Of a DNA stretch of 64,000 nt, positions 9,036 to 17,581 are shown in pieces. Every line of letters begins with the position of its first letter. Positions within the stretch are counted from its first letter, which is position 1. The translations under genes and the position numbers were made by a program. Source of the DNA: JBGAPH01 sp046349955. Its GTDB lineage: Bacteria > Planctomycetota > Planctomycetia > Pirellulales > JBGAPH01. Under the pieces are notes generated by a model. It was given only the letters and a program-made list of their open reading frames with translations. It searched no databases and was not told the DNA's origin. The stretch is taken from NCBI GenBank assembly GCA_046349955.1, contig JAXMBI010000029.1, positions 1-64,000 of the forward strand. Direction: 5' to 3'.

Positions 9036-10409
9036 GTGTCGCTTAGTTTGGCAGAAATTGACGCTCCCGCTGACGACGTGCGGGCTGCGGCTCCCTCGGC
9101 CGCGGCGCCGTTGTCGCTGCGCAAGAACGTCAGTTGGACGTTCTTGGGCAACGTTCTGCTGGCTGTCGCGAACTTCGTCATCTTGCAGTTGTTGGTCAAG
9201 CTGGGATCACCGGAACTCGTTGGTCAGTTCGTGTTGGGCATGTCGATCGCTACGCCCCTGCTGCTGCTCACCGACCTGAGTCTGCGCACGGTGCAGGTGA
9301 CGGACGCGCGCCGGGAGACGCCGTTCGGAGACTACCTTGGCCTGCGGCTGCTGACGACGGCGGTCGCGGTTTTTGCCTTGCTGGGCGTCGTGCTGGCCGG
9401 CGGTTATGCGGGCAGCGTGGCAGCGGTGTTGCTGGCGATCGGCGGCGCCAAATGCCTCGAGTCGATCAGCGACATCGCGCACGGTGCGATGCAGCAGCAC
9501 GAGCGCATGGACTGGGTGTCCCGATCGCTCATCCTGCGGGGCATCCTCTCGGTTGCGGCTGTGGGCGCCACGTTTGTGGCCACCGGCAACTTGCTGTGGG
9601 CGATGGCGGCCCTGTTGCTGACGCGCATCGGCGTGTTGTGGGGCTACGATCTGCCGGCGGCTGCGCACTGCTTGGGAGCCAGCCGCCCCGCCGGGCCATG
9701 GGCGGCTTTGCGGCCGCACTTCGACCGGAACGTCATGGCCCGGCTCTTCTGGTTGAGCTGGCCGCTGGGACTGGCGGTCACGCTGCTGTCGCTGAATGTG
9801 TTCATTCCCCGCTACTTCGTGGAGCGGTTTCACGGCGAGGCGGCGCTCGGAATCTTTGGGGCCTTTGCCTACGTGGTGATCGTCGGGCAGATGGTCGTCG
9901 CCGCCCTCGGCGCTGCGGCCAGTCCGCGGCTGGCACGATATTACGAGGCGGGGGATCTGCGGGAGTTCTTCCGACTGATCGGCTGGATGGCCGGACTTTG
10001 TGCGGCGATCGGGCTCGGGTTGTTGGGTGTGTCGCTGACGGCAGGCGAGTGGACGGTGACCACGATCTTTGGCCCAGAATACGCCGCGCACTTGACCACC
10101 TTTACTTGGCTGTTGATCGCGGCGGGCGCGGGATACGTCGGCGCGATCTTGGGCTATGCCACGACCGCGACACGTCGCTTTCACAGCTTGACGATCCCCT
10201 ACCTGCTGTCCGCATTGCTCACCGCGGCGCTCTCGTGGGCGCTCGTGCCAGCCTATGGAATCCTTGGCGCAGCCTGGGTCACGCTCGGGTTCAGTCTGTC
10301 GAACGTAACGATTGGCATCGTGCTCTTGGGACAAGCCGCTCGGGAAAAGCGCCGCGAACGGGCGCAGGGGAGCGGCGTGGAGGCACGGGGTGCATGGTCT
10401 GAGAACTAG
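9036..10409 (+). CDS. Polysaccharide flippase (Wzx-like, MOP superfamily)
   Basis: About 457 residues with 12 or so hydrophobic segments spread along the whole length, beginning LSLRKNVSWTFLGNVLLAVA, typical of oligosaccharide flippases that move undecaprenyl-linked repeat units across the inner membrane. The frame is open back to 8880, inside the aminotransferase gene, but the upstream part is Arg/Pro-rich and unlike the family. I chose the GTG at 9036; a TTG at 9048 is possible, and neither has a strong ribosome-binding site. It lies in the middle of the polysaccharide operon between the aminotransferase and a sulfotransferase, consistent with a Wzx/Wzy-type pathway. Family confident, start uncertain. 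Confidence 0.85.
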   Translation: MSLSLAEIDAPADDVRAAAPSAAAPLSLRKNVSWTFLGNVLLAVANFVILQLLVKLGSPELVGQFVLGMSIATPLLLLTDLSLRTVQVTDARRETPFGDYLGLRLLTTAVAVFALLGVVLAGGYAGSVAAVLLAIGGAKCLESISDIAHGAMQQHERMDWVSRSLILRGILSVAAVGATFVATGNLLWAMAALLLTRIGVLWGYDLPAAAHCLGASRPAGPWAALRPHFDRNVMARLFWLSWPLGLAVTLLSLNVFIPRYFVERFHGEAALGIFGAFAYVVIVGQMVVAALGAAASPRLARYYEAGDLREFFRLIGWMAGLCAAIGLGLLGVSLTAGEWTVTTIFGPEYAAHLTTFTWLLIAAGAGYVGAILGYATTATRRFHSLTIPYLLSALLTAALSWALVPAYGILGAAWVTLGFSLSNVTIGIVLLGQAAREKRRERAQGSGVEARGAWSEN

Positions 10410-10446
10410 CAGCCGCGAAGCTGCTCCTTGGTAGAACGGGGTATTG

Positions 10447-11373
10447 ATGAGTCATCCTTTGTCAACATTGCGGCGGCAACTGCGCCGCGCCGCCAGGTTT
10501 GCCCACCGCACGGCGCACCGTGGCTGGAAGGCGTCTGCGCTGCGTCTGGCCCCGGCTGAGGCGCCTGCGCAACCGCGGTTCGTGTTTGGCTGCCAGCGGT
10601 CGGGCACGACGATGCTCGTGCAGGCGCTCGACCGTTCGCCCCACCTGTGGCTGTACAACGAATATCACCGCGCCGCCTTCGACAACCGGCTGCGGTTTCG
10701 CTCGGTCGACGTGATCGATCGCTTGATCGCGCGCTGCCGAGCCAGCCAGGTTTTGTTCAAGCCGCTGTGCGACAACCAGCGCGCCGACCGCATTCTCGAG
10801 GCTTATCCCAGCGCCCGGGCCATCTGGATCTATCGCGACTATCGCGATACGGTGAATTCCATGGTGCGTCTCTGGGGAAGCGACATGCGGGAGCTCGTGC
10901 AGCGCGTGGTCGACGGAGAATCGTGCGGCACGATCGATCCCGCGGATCGGCTGTTTTCGCAGACCGGCTGGGCGGGCGCGCGGCTGAGCGAGCAGGTGAG
11001 CGCGGCCTTGGCCCAGCGTACTCGCCCCGACCTGAGCGTGCATGAAGGCGCCGCACTGTTCTGGTACCTGCGGACGCAGTATTACTACGGCTTGGAACTG
11101 AACCGGCATCCTCACGTGTTGCTGGTGCGGTACGAGGATCTGGTGCAACGGCCCGAAGAGTCGTTCCCGCGCATTTATGACCACTTCGAGTTGCCGTTCG
11201 AGCCGGACCACCTGATCGGAGTGACGCCGGAGTGCGTGGGCCGCGATCGCTTTCCGGCGATCGACCCCAAGATCGCGCAGTGGTGCCAGTCGCTGTTGAA
11301 CCGACTTGACGCCGACCATCGGCGGACGCTCGGCGACGCCGCAACCGTGCGGATGACGGAAGCGGCCTCCTAG
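10447..11373 (+). CDS. Sulfotransferase (PAPS-dependent family)
   Basis: A 308-residue protein with the 5'-phosphosulfate-binding loop FGCQRSGTTMLVQAL at about residues 47-61 and a 3'-phosphate-binding region around residues 120-145 (IWIYRDYRDTVNSMVRLWG), the two hallmarks of PAPS-dependent sulfotransferases. It would transfer sulfate to a hydroxyl or amino group, here probably on the cluster's polysaccharide or on a glycolipid intermediate. ATG 10447 is taken; a TTG directly before it would add one residue. It sits 37 bases after the flippase gene and 36 before a methyltransferase, so it is in the operon. The acceptor is inferred from context only. Confidence 0.88.
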   Translation: MSHPLSTLRRQLRRAARFAHRTAHRGWKASALRLAPAEAPAQPRFVFGCQRSGTTMLVQALDRSPHLWLYNEYHRAAFDNRLRFRSVDVIDRLIARCRASQVLFKPLCDNQRADRILEAYPSARAIWIYRDYRDTVNSMVRLWGSDMRELVQRVVDGESCGTIDPADRLFSQTGWAGARLSEQVSAALAQRTRPDLSVHEGAALFWYLRTQYYYGLELNRHPHVLLVRYEDLVQRPEESFPRIYDHFELPFEPDHLIGVTPECVGRDRFPAIDPKIAQWCQSLLNRLDADHRRTLGDAATVRMTEAAS

Positions 11374-11409
11374 CGCCGCCGGCGCCCCCAATTTCCCGAA
11401 AGATCAATC

Positions 11410-12129
11410 ATGACCCAGCTTCGCGACCGCCTGATCGAGGACTACGCGGATCATTATGCCCGCGTCAACGCCGACATCGCTCCCAAGCGCGATCCGGCCC
11501 TGTTCGCCTACTTCGACGCCAATCTGGCCGACCTGGTGCGCGGATTGCCGCGGGGCAGCCGAGTGCTCGATCTGGGCTGCGGAACCGGGATGATGCTGCA
11601 GTGGCTCAGCCAATTCCCCAACCTGGCGGTGTCGGGCGTGGACAGTTCCCCGTCGCAGATCGAGGTGGCGCGGCGGACGCTGCCGGCGCTCGATATCGAA
11701 GGCGGCGACGGGCTCGAGTATTTGAGGTCGCACCGCGGAACGTTCGCGGCGATCTTCTGCACGGACGTCCTCGAGCACATTCCTGGGCAAGACCTGCTGC
11801 TGGAATGGGTGGAGACGATTCGCGAGGCCCTCGTGCCCGGCGGGTTCCTGTACTGCCGAATGCCGAACGGGGCCAGCCTGCTGGGCAGCTACACCCGGTA
11901 CCGCGATCTGACGCACGAGAACAGCTTTACCAGTACGTCGATCGTGCAGTTGCTGACCGCGGGCGGACTGAGCGATTGCCGCGTGGCGCCGATTCGGGGG
12001 TTCGATGTCTCTTCCAAAGTGCGGCTGAAACTGGAGCACTGGCTGCACCGAGCCGTGTTCCGCTTGTGCGGCGAGGCCGCGGAAACGGTATTCACGACCA
12101 ATGTCTGCGCCCTCGGCTACCGCCGCTAG
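11410..12129 (+). CDS. Class I SAM-dependent methyltransferase
   Basis: A 239-residue methyltransferase. Motif I is RVLDLGCGTGMML at about residues 51-63, the acidic residue ending beta-2 is in VSGVDSSPSQIEVAR, and motif IV-like FCTDVLEHIP follows, as in Methyltransf_11/23 families. The C-terminal third (about residues 150-239) contains a substrate region with HENSFTSTSI, seen in methyltransferases of polysaccharide clusters. The gene's last 29 bases overlap the next glycosyltransferase, a sign of translational coupling. O-methylation of a sugar in the same pathway is the likely role; the acceptor is unknown. Confidence 0.88.
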   Translation: MTQLRDRLIEDYADHYARVNADIAPKRDPALFAYFDANLADLVRGLPRGSRVLDLGCGTGMMLQWLSQFPNLAVSGVDSSPSQIEVARRTLPALDIEGGDGLEYLRSHRGTFAAIFCTDVLEHIPGQDLLLEWVETIREALVPGGFLYCRMPNGASLLGSYTRYRDLTHENSFTSTSIVQLLTAGGLSDCRVAPIRGFDVSSKVRLKLEHWLHRAVFRLCGEAAETVFTTNVCALGYRR

Positions 12130-13288
12130 AACCACGGGCTCGCCGCAGGCGGTGGGCGCGCTGCGCGTGTTGCACGTCGTAGCTCAGATGCGCCCCGGCG
12201 GCATCGAAACCTGGCTGCTCGAGGTCCTACGCCGAATCGACCGGCAGCGGTTCCAGCTCGATTTTTTGGTCCACACCGACCAACCGCAGCCCTACGACGA
12301 CGAGATCCGTGCGTTGGGCGGCCGAGTGATCCCGTGCCTCGCGGCACAGCGGCCTTGGCGGTACGCGCCGCAGTTTCGCCGCGCGCTGGCCGCAAACGGC
12401 CCCTACGACGTCATTCATAGCCACATGCATCTGTATAGCGGCTTCATCCTGCGAATGGCCGCACAGGCCGGCGTGCCCGTGCGGATCGCCCACAGTCACA
12501 CGGACACGCGGCCGATCGTGGCCTCGAGCGGTTGGCTGCGGCGGCAGTACGCGGCGCTGATGCAGCGGTGGCTCGCACGGTATGCCACGATCGGCGTGGG
12601 TTGCAGCGGACAGGCGGTCGAATCCCTCTTCGGCGAAGACTGGCGCACCGACCCACGCTGGCGCATCTACTACTGCGGCATCGGCATGGAGCGGTTCGCC
12701 CAGCCGGTCGATCAGGCCGCGGTGCGAGCGGAGTTGGGCATTCCTTCCGGACGCAAAGTCATCGGCCACGTGGGCCGCTTCGAGCCGCTCAAGAATCACG
12801 CGCTGATCGTCGAAACGGCTCGAGAACTGCGCCGCCGGCGAGACGACGTTCATTTCTTGCTGGTCGGCGAAGGAGACCTACGCTCCACGATCGAACAGCA
12901 AGTGGCGGCAGCCGGCTTGAGCGATCGGTTCTCGTTTCCCGGCGCACGCAGCGACGTGCCGCGAATTTTGCGCGGGGCGATGGACGCCTTCATGTTCCCC
13001 TCGTTTCGAGAGGGCCTGGGTCTGGCGCTGGTCGAAGCTCAAGCGGCCGGCGTGCCAGCGGTGTTCACCGAAGCGATTTCGCCCGAAGTTGAGTTGGTTC
13101 CCAGCCTGATGCACCGCCTGCCGAGAAACACGGCCGCGGCGAATTGGGCGGATCAACTCGAGAAGTTGCTCGATCGCCCCCCCAGGATCGAGCCGTCGCA
13201 AACGCTAGCCGCGGTCGCCGGCAGCCATTTCAATATCGACCAGGGAGTCCGTGAGCTGGAAAGGATGTACCGTGACGGCCGCCCTTAG
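12101..13288 (+). CDS. GT4-family glycosyltransferase
   Basis: A 395-residue GT-B glycosyltransferase. N-terminal domain begins LRVLHVVAQMRPGGIETWLLEVLR, containing the GG acceptor-side loop typical of GT4; the C-terminal domain has GHVGRFEPLKNH and the E-x7-E nucleotide-sugar motif, EGLGLALVE. It would add one sugar to the lipid-linked repeat unit in the cytoplasm. The ATG at 12101 overlaps the methyltransferase gene by 29 bases; the first 20 residues are low-complexity, so a slightly later start is possible. Donor sugar not predictable. Confidence 0.9.
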   Translation: MSAPSATAARTTGSPQAVGALRVLHVVAQMRPGGIETWLLEVLRRIDRQRFQLDFLVHTDQPQPYDDEIRALGGRVIPCLAAQRPWRYAPQFRRALAANGPYDVIHSHMHLYSGFILRMAAQAGVPVRIAHSHTDTRPIVASSGWLRRQYAALMQRWLARYATIGVGCSGQAVESLFGEDWRTDPRWRIYYCGIGMERFAQPVDQAAVRAELGIPSGRKVIGHVGRFEPLKNHALIVETARELRRRRDDVHFLLVGEGDLRSTIEQQVAAAGLSDRFSFPGARSDVPRILRGAMDAFMFPSFREGLGLALVEAQAAGVPAVFTEAISPEVELVPSLMHRLPRNTAAANWADQLEKLLDRPPRIEPSQTLAAVAGSHFNIDQGVRELERMYRDGRP

Positions 13289-13294
13289 TCCTAG

Positions 13295-13597
13295 TCAGCC
13301 CACGGGCGGTTGGCTGCCCCAGCCGGCCACGCGAATGCTGCTGGGTCTGGTCGTCGAGTTGGCTGTTCGTGGCTCGCCGCCGTACCTGCTGGCCCCGGCG
13401 TATGCCGGCTCCGCCGCCGAAACGAGCACGGGGCGGGGGATGGCCTGAGGTGCGGGGCTGGCGCCCGGGCCGTCTCCTTGCCTGCGGCCGGTGCGACCGC
13501 CGTAACCATCGCGATCGTACTCCCCGAAAAACGTCAGTCGGCCGGGAACCTGGGCGGAGCCGTAGTACGCTTGGGATAACCCTCTGCCCCACCGCAT
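13295..13597 (-). CDS. Possible small antisense gene filling the gap between two glycosyltransferases
   Basis: A 100-residue open frame on the minus strand that fits the 330-base gap almost exactly: it ends 7 bases from the upstream glycosyltransferase stop and starts 22 bases before the next glycosyltransferase. Its translation is Gly/Ser/Pro/Tyr-rich rather than the Arg-rich pattern of most shadow frames here (for instance LTFFGEYDRDGYGG), and most of its codons end in G or C as in real genes of this window. No family is recognised and no strong ribosome-binding site is visible. It may equally be chance; the rest of the gap shows nothing else. Confidence 0.3.
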   Translation of the reverse strand: MRWGRGLSQAYYGSAQVPGRLTFFGEYDRDGYGGRTGRRQGDGPGASPAPQAIPRPVLVSAAEPAYAGASRYGGEPRTANSTTRPSSIRVAGWGSQPPVG

Positions 13598-13618
13598 TCG
13601 CCGAGATCGCCTTCAGTC

Positions 13619-14809
13619 ATGCACGTTATCGTCCCGCTCGAAGGGCGCTTCGTCCTCAAGGACGGCCAGCCGGCCTCGCGCTATATCACCTACGAGCAGT
13701 TCTGGAAGGAGTACGGCTACCTCGACGTCTTCGAGTCGGTCACCATTCTGGCCCGCTTTTTTCCCGAAGAAGACGCCGAAGCGAAGCCAGCCACCGGGCC
13801 CGGGGTGCGTCTCGTGCCGGTGCCGGGGTACATGGGCCCCGAGCAGTATCTGCGCAAACGCGGCGAGGTGAAGCGGGCCATTCGTGAAGCCTGCGTGCCC
13901 GACGCGGCCTACATCCTCCGCGTGCCTGGCGTCATCGGCACGCATGTCTGGAAGGAGCTGCGCCGGCGCGGACAGCCTTTCGCCGTGGAGGTGGTGGGCG
14001 ACCCCTACGACGTGCTGGCCCCTGGCAGCCTCAAGCACCCTTTGCGTCCGCTGCTGCGCTGGTGGGTTCCCCGCGAGTTGCGGCGCCAGTGCCATGAGGC
14101 GATGGCCGCGCTCTACGTCACCAAGGAGGCGCTGCAACGGCGCTACCCCTGTCCGAAATACTCCGTCGGCGTGTCGGATGTATTCATCCCGCCCGAGGCC
14201 TTCGTCGACGAACCGCGGCCACTGAAGCCGGCCGGTGGACCGCGCACGCTGATCATGGTGGGGCACATGAATCAGCTCTACAAAGCACCGCACGTTCTGG
14301 TCGACGCCCTGGCGATCTGCCGGAAGCAAGGGCTGGATCTGCGGGTGAAATTCGTTGGCGAAGGAGTGCTGATGCCGTTCCTCAAAGAGCGCGCCGCGGC
14401 GGCAGGCGTGACAGACCGCGTGGAGTTCACGGGCGGGCTGCCCACCGGCGCTCCCATTCGCGCGGCGCTCGACCAAGCCGACGTATTTGTACTCCCGTCC
14501 TTCCAAGAAGGGTTGCCGCGGGCGGTGGTCGAAGCCATGGCCCGAGCGCTTCCCTGCATCGGCTCGACGGTGGGCGGGTTTCCCGAGCTGTTGACGGCCG
14601 AGGACCTGGTCGAGGCGGGAGACACCGCCGGGCTGGCCGCCAAAATCAGCCAGGTGATCGTCGACCCGGAAAGAATGCACCGCATGTCGGCGAGAAACCT
14701 GAAGCGAGCTCTTGAATATCGCCCCGACGTGCTGCGCACGCGGCGGCTGGAATTCTTTCGCCATGTCCGCGCGGAATCGGAAAAATGGCAGCGCACGCAG
14801 ACCGCTTGA
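13619..14809 (+). CDS. GT4-family glycosyltransferase
   Basis: A 396-residue GT-B enzyme. N-terminal portion MHVIVPLEGRFVLKDGQPAS is unusual, with the acceptor domain reaching FAVEVVGDPYDVLAPGS; the C-terminal donor domain has LIMVGHMNQLYKAPHVLVDA and the E-x7-E motif EGLPRAVVE at the expected position. The family resemblance is to capsule and EPS GT4 enzymes. It begins a second run of tightly packed genes (next gene 27 bases away), after the 330-base gap that separates it from the first part of the cluster. Donor and acceptor unknown. Confidence 0.88.
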   Translation: MHVIVPLEGRFVLKDGQPASRYITYEQFWKEYGYLDVFESVTILARFFPEEDAEAKPATGPGVRLVPVPGYMGPEQYLRKRGEVKRAIREACVPDAAYILRVPGVIGTHVWKELRRRGQPFAVEVVGDPYDVLAPGSLKHPLRPLLRWWVPRELRRQCHEAMAALYVTKEALQRRYPCPKYSVGVSDVFIPPEAFVDEPRPLKPAGGPRTLIMVGHMNQLYKAPHVLVDALAICRKQGLDLRVKFVGEGVLMPFLKERAAAAGVTDRVEFTGGLPTGAPIRAALDQADVFVLPSFQEGLPRAVVEAMARALPCIGSTVGGFPELLTAEDLVEAGDTAGLAAKISQVIVDPERMHRMSARNLKRALEYRPDVLRTRRLEFFRHVRAESEKWQRTQTA

Positions 14810-14836
14810 CCCACCCCAAGACGGGGGGAGTGTAAA

Positions 14837-16081
14837 ATGAAGGGCAGCACCCCGGTGAATCAATCCATGTCGACTCAAAGCGTCGGCGCCGCAGCTTCGA
14901 ATCTCCGCGGAAAGCGACCTCCGAGCCTGTTGCTCGTGGCCACGACGCACCTCACGGTGCGCAGCTTTCTGTTGCCCTTTGCCCGCCACTTTCGCGCGCT
15001 GGGCTGGCGGGTCGACGCGGCCGCCGAGGGCATCTCCGCTTGTCCCGACTGCGGCCCGGCCTTCGATCGCGTGTGGGACGTCAATTGGAGCCGCAATCCG
15101 CTGTCGCTCGGCAATCTGACCGATGCCCGTGCGCGCATCGGCGCCTTGGCGACTTCCGTCGGTTACGACTTGGTTCACGTGCATACGCCGGTGGCTGCTT
15201 TCGTCACCCGCTTGGCGCTCCGCCGCCATCGCCGCGCGAAGCGCCTCAAGGTGATCTACACGGCCCACGGCTTCCACTTCTACCAGGGCGGGCCCCCCCT
15301 GCGCAATTGGGCGTTCATGGGGCTCGAGCGGCTCGCCGGCCAATGGACCGACGAGCTCGTGACGATCAACCGCGAAGATGAAGCCGCCGCCGACCGACTG
15401 GGCATCGTGCCGCCCGAGCACATTCACTACATGCCGGGGATCGGCGTCGACCTGGCTCACTATTCGCCCGCGGCCGTCGCCGCGGCCGACGTGGCGCGCG
15501 TTCGCAAAGAGTTGGGGCTGGCCGCCGACAACCCTCTGTTCCTCATGATTGCGGGCTTCGACCCCGGCAAGCGGCATCGCGACCAGGTGGCGGCGTTCGC
15601 CCAGCTGCCGAACCAGCGCTCCCACCTGGCCTTCGCCGGCATGGGGCCCTTGCAGCCGGCGATCGAAAGCATGGTCGAAAAGCTCGGGCTTTCCCAGCGG
15701 GTTCACTTCCTAGGTTTCCGCCGCGATGTGCCGGTCCTGATTCGGGCGTCGGTGGCCACAACGCTTCCCTCGGAGCGCGAAGGGCTGCCGCGGAGCGTGA
15801 TGGAATCGATGTGCCTCGACGTACCGGTGATCGGCACGAAGATTCGCGGCTTGGGCGATCTACTCAGCGACGGTTGCGGACTGCTGCACGAAGTGGGAGA
15901 TGTCGAGGCGCTCTCCGGCCACATGCAGACGATCGTCGATCGCCCGGCGGAAGCGCAGGCGATGGCGGAGCGGGCCAAGCGCCGGATCGCCCACTACGAT
16001 TTGACGCGCGTGATCGAGCTGCACGAGCGGCTCTACGGCCGGGTCTTGGAGGGAGCGGGGAATGTGGTATCCGCCGGTTAA
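14837..16081 (+). CDS. GT4-family glycosyltransferase (EpsD/WbnK-like)
   Basis: A 414-residue GT-B enzyme. The acceptor domain has SLLLVATTHLTVRSFLLPFA and YDLVHVHTPVAAFVTRLALR followed by IYTAHGFHFYQGG, a signature of the EpsD/PglA-like group that acts early in repeat-unit assembly. The donor domain has LMIAGFDPGKRHRDQ and the E-x7-E motif EGLPRSVME. The ATG at 14837 is preceded by GGGGGAG; internal ATGs a few codons later are possible. Its last 20 bases overlap the phosphoglycosyl transferase gene, so the pair is probably translationally coupled, fitting an early glycosyltransferase acting on that enzyme's product. Confidence 0.9.
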   Translation: MKGSTPVNQSMSTQSVGAAASNLRGKRPPSLLLVATTHLTVRSFLLPFARHFRALGWRVDAAAEGISACPDCGPAFDRVWDVNWSRNPLSLGNLTDARARIGALATSVGYDLVHVHTPVAAFVTRLALRRHRRAKRLKVIYTAHGFHFYQGGPPLRNWAFMGLERLAGQWTDELVTINREDEAAADRLGIVPPEHIHYMPGIGVDLAHYSPAAVAAADVARVRKELGLAADNPLFLMIAGFDPGKRHRDQVAAFAQLPNQRSHLAFAGMGPLQPAIESMVEKLGLSQRVHFLGFRRDVPVLIRASVATTLPSEREGLPRSVMESMCLDVPVIGTKIRGLGDLLSDGCGLLHEVGDVEALSGHMQTIVDRPAEAQAMAERAKRRIAHYDLTRVIELHERLYGRVLEGAGNVVSAG

Positions 16082-16703
16082 GCGGGCCTTCGATTTCTGC
16101 TCCGCCGCCGTGGCGCTGCTCGTCTTCGCTCTTCCCATGTTGGCGCTGGCCGCTTTGGTGCGCTGGTCGATGGGCTCTCCCGTGCTGTTTCGTCAGCGTC
16201 GCGTGGGCAAGGACGAACGGATCTTCTCGGTCTTCAAGTTCCGTACGATGCGCAACGCCAACGGTTCCGATGGCCGCCCGCTGCCCGACGCGGAGCGGCT
16301 GACCTCGGTAGGGCGCTTCCTCCGCAAGACAAGCCTGGATGAGCTGCCGCAACTGCTGAACGTGCTTCGCGGCGAGATGTCGCTCGTGGGGCCGCGGCCG
16401 TTGCTGGTCGAGTACCTCGAGGTGTACACCCCGCGCGAGCGCCGCCGCCACGACGTTCTGCCGGGCATCACCGGCCTCGCGCAGGTCAACGGCCGCAACC
16501 GCGCGAATTGGGACGACCGCCTGGAAATGGACGTGCAATACGTGGAGCGTCAAGGACCGCTCCTCGATCTGCAGATTCTCGGGAAAACCGTGACCAAAGT
16601 TCTCGCCCGCAGCGACACCGAGTTCGCCGACGCGGCGGTGGCGCCCCTCACGGAGCACCGGCGGCGGCAGCGGTCGGCTGAATGTGGCCCGTCGGCGGTC
16701 TGA
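16062..16703 (+). CDS. Undecaprenyl-phosphate sugar phosphotransferase (monotopic PGT, PglC-like)
   Basis: A 213-residue bacterial sugar transferase that starts repeat-unit synthesis by moving a sugar phosphate from a UDP-sugar to undecaprenyl phosphate. Seen: one N-terminal re-entrant hydrophobic helix (about residues 8-35), VGKDERIFSVFKFRTM, the catalytic Asp-Glu dyad in RKTSLDELPQLLNVL, MSLVGPRPLL, and PGITGLAQVNGRN. It lacks the four-helix N-terminal extension of WcaJ-like enzymes, so it is the minimal PglC/EpsL form. It overlaps the preceding glycosyltransferase by 20 bases and ends the unidirectional cluster that began with the dehydratase, consistent with a 4-amino- or N-acetyl-sugar as the first residue (inference). 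Confidence 0.93.
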   Translation: MWYPPVKRAFDFCSAAVALLVFALPMLALAALVRWSMGSPVLFRQRRVGKDERIFSVFKFRTMRNANGSDGRPLPDAERLTSVGRFLRKTSLDELPQLLNVLRGEMSLVGPRPLLVEYLEVYTPRERRRHDVLPGITGLAQVNGRNRANWDDRLEMDVQYVERQGPLLDLQILGKTVTKVLARSDTEFADAAVAPLTEHRRRQRSAECGPSAV

Positions 16704-16825
16704 AACCGAGACCCCCGGCAAACCCGTCCCGGCTTGAATCAGCCCGGCATTTTCCCCACAATGCTGTCTTGCCGCGGGCCCTAGGCGGTCTGCCGGAGAA
16801 GAACCTCTCGGATCGAGCCGTGCCG

Positions 16826-17554
16826 ATGCTGTTGGACCAGGTTGAAAAGCTGAAGCAGGAATTGACCGACAAGTACGTCGTGGTCGATGGATCGCGGCCC
16901 GAGTTGCGGCGTTTTGCCGGCACGACGGGGCAGGTCAAGACCGTGAACATGAGCGGTCGCGCGCTCGTCGAGTTCGACCAGTACAACAACATCGGCTGGT
17001 ACGACATCAACCCGGCCTTTCTGAAGGTCGTCGATAAGCCGCAGCCGAAACCGGTCGAAGAAAAGGCGGCACGCAAGGCCGCGCCGAAGGCCGAGGCCGC
17101 GCCCGCCAAGGCTGCCGCGCCCGCCAAGGCTGGGGCGGCGCCGGCTGCGGCCAAGAAACCCTCGACGGCCGACATCTTGGCGGCTGCCCGCGGCAAGGCC
17201 GCCGCCGCCAAGCCTGCCGAGGCGCCGGCCGCGGAGGGGAAGAAGCCGTCGACGGCCGAGATTCTGGCCGCCGCGCGCAGTAAAGGTGCGGCGCCTGCGA
17301 CCACCGCTCCTGCCGAAAAGGCCAAACTGAGCACGGCCGACATTCTAGCGGCGGCTCGTGGCAAGGCCGCTCCCGCTGCGAAGGCGCCTCCTGCGGCTGC
17401 GCCGCCCCCGCCGCCGGTCGCGGCGCCAGAACCGGAGCCTGAGCCCGAAGTCCAAGCAGCGCCAGTGCCCGTTGCCAAGGCCCCGGCCGGAAAGCTGCCG
17501 ACCGCCACCGCCGACATCCTCGCCTGGTGCCGAGCCCATGACGCCAAGGGCTAA
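16826..17554 (+). CDS. Unknown protein: SH3-like N-terminal domain plus repeated STADILAAAR motifs
   Basis: About 242 residues from the ATG at 16826 (a GTG two codons earlier is possible; the open frame begins at 16682). Residues 1-15 look helical, then residues 16-70 form a compact conserved-looking module (DKYVVVDGSRPELRRF, GQVKTVNMSGRALVEFD, NIGWYDINPAFLKVVD) that resembles a small KOW/SH3-like barrel. The rest is an Ala/Pro/Lys-rich linker carrying three near-identical 14-residue motifs, KPSTADILAAARGK, at 111-124, 140-153 and 167-180, and a fourth, variant copy at the very C-terminus (TATADILAWCRAHDAKG, 226-242). The arrangement suggests a multivalent docking tail. The next gene, 27 bases on, encodes a lipoyl-like domain. 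I do not recognise a function. Confidence 0.75.
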   Translation: MLLDQVEKLKQELTDKYVVVDGSRPELRRFAGTTGQVKTVNMSGRALVEFDQYNNIGWYDINPAFLKVVDKPQPKPVEEKAARKAAPKAEAAPAKAAAPAKAGAAPAAAKKPSTADILAAARGKAAAAKPAEAPAAEGKKPSTAEILAAARSKGAAPATTAPAEKAKLSTADILAAARGKAAPAAKAPPAAAPPPPPVAAPEPEPEPEVQAAPVPVAKAPAGKLPTATADILAWCRAHDAKG

Positions 17555-17581
17555 GCGGCCGCTCTCCGAAACCGCCCGCGC

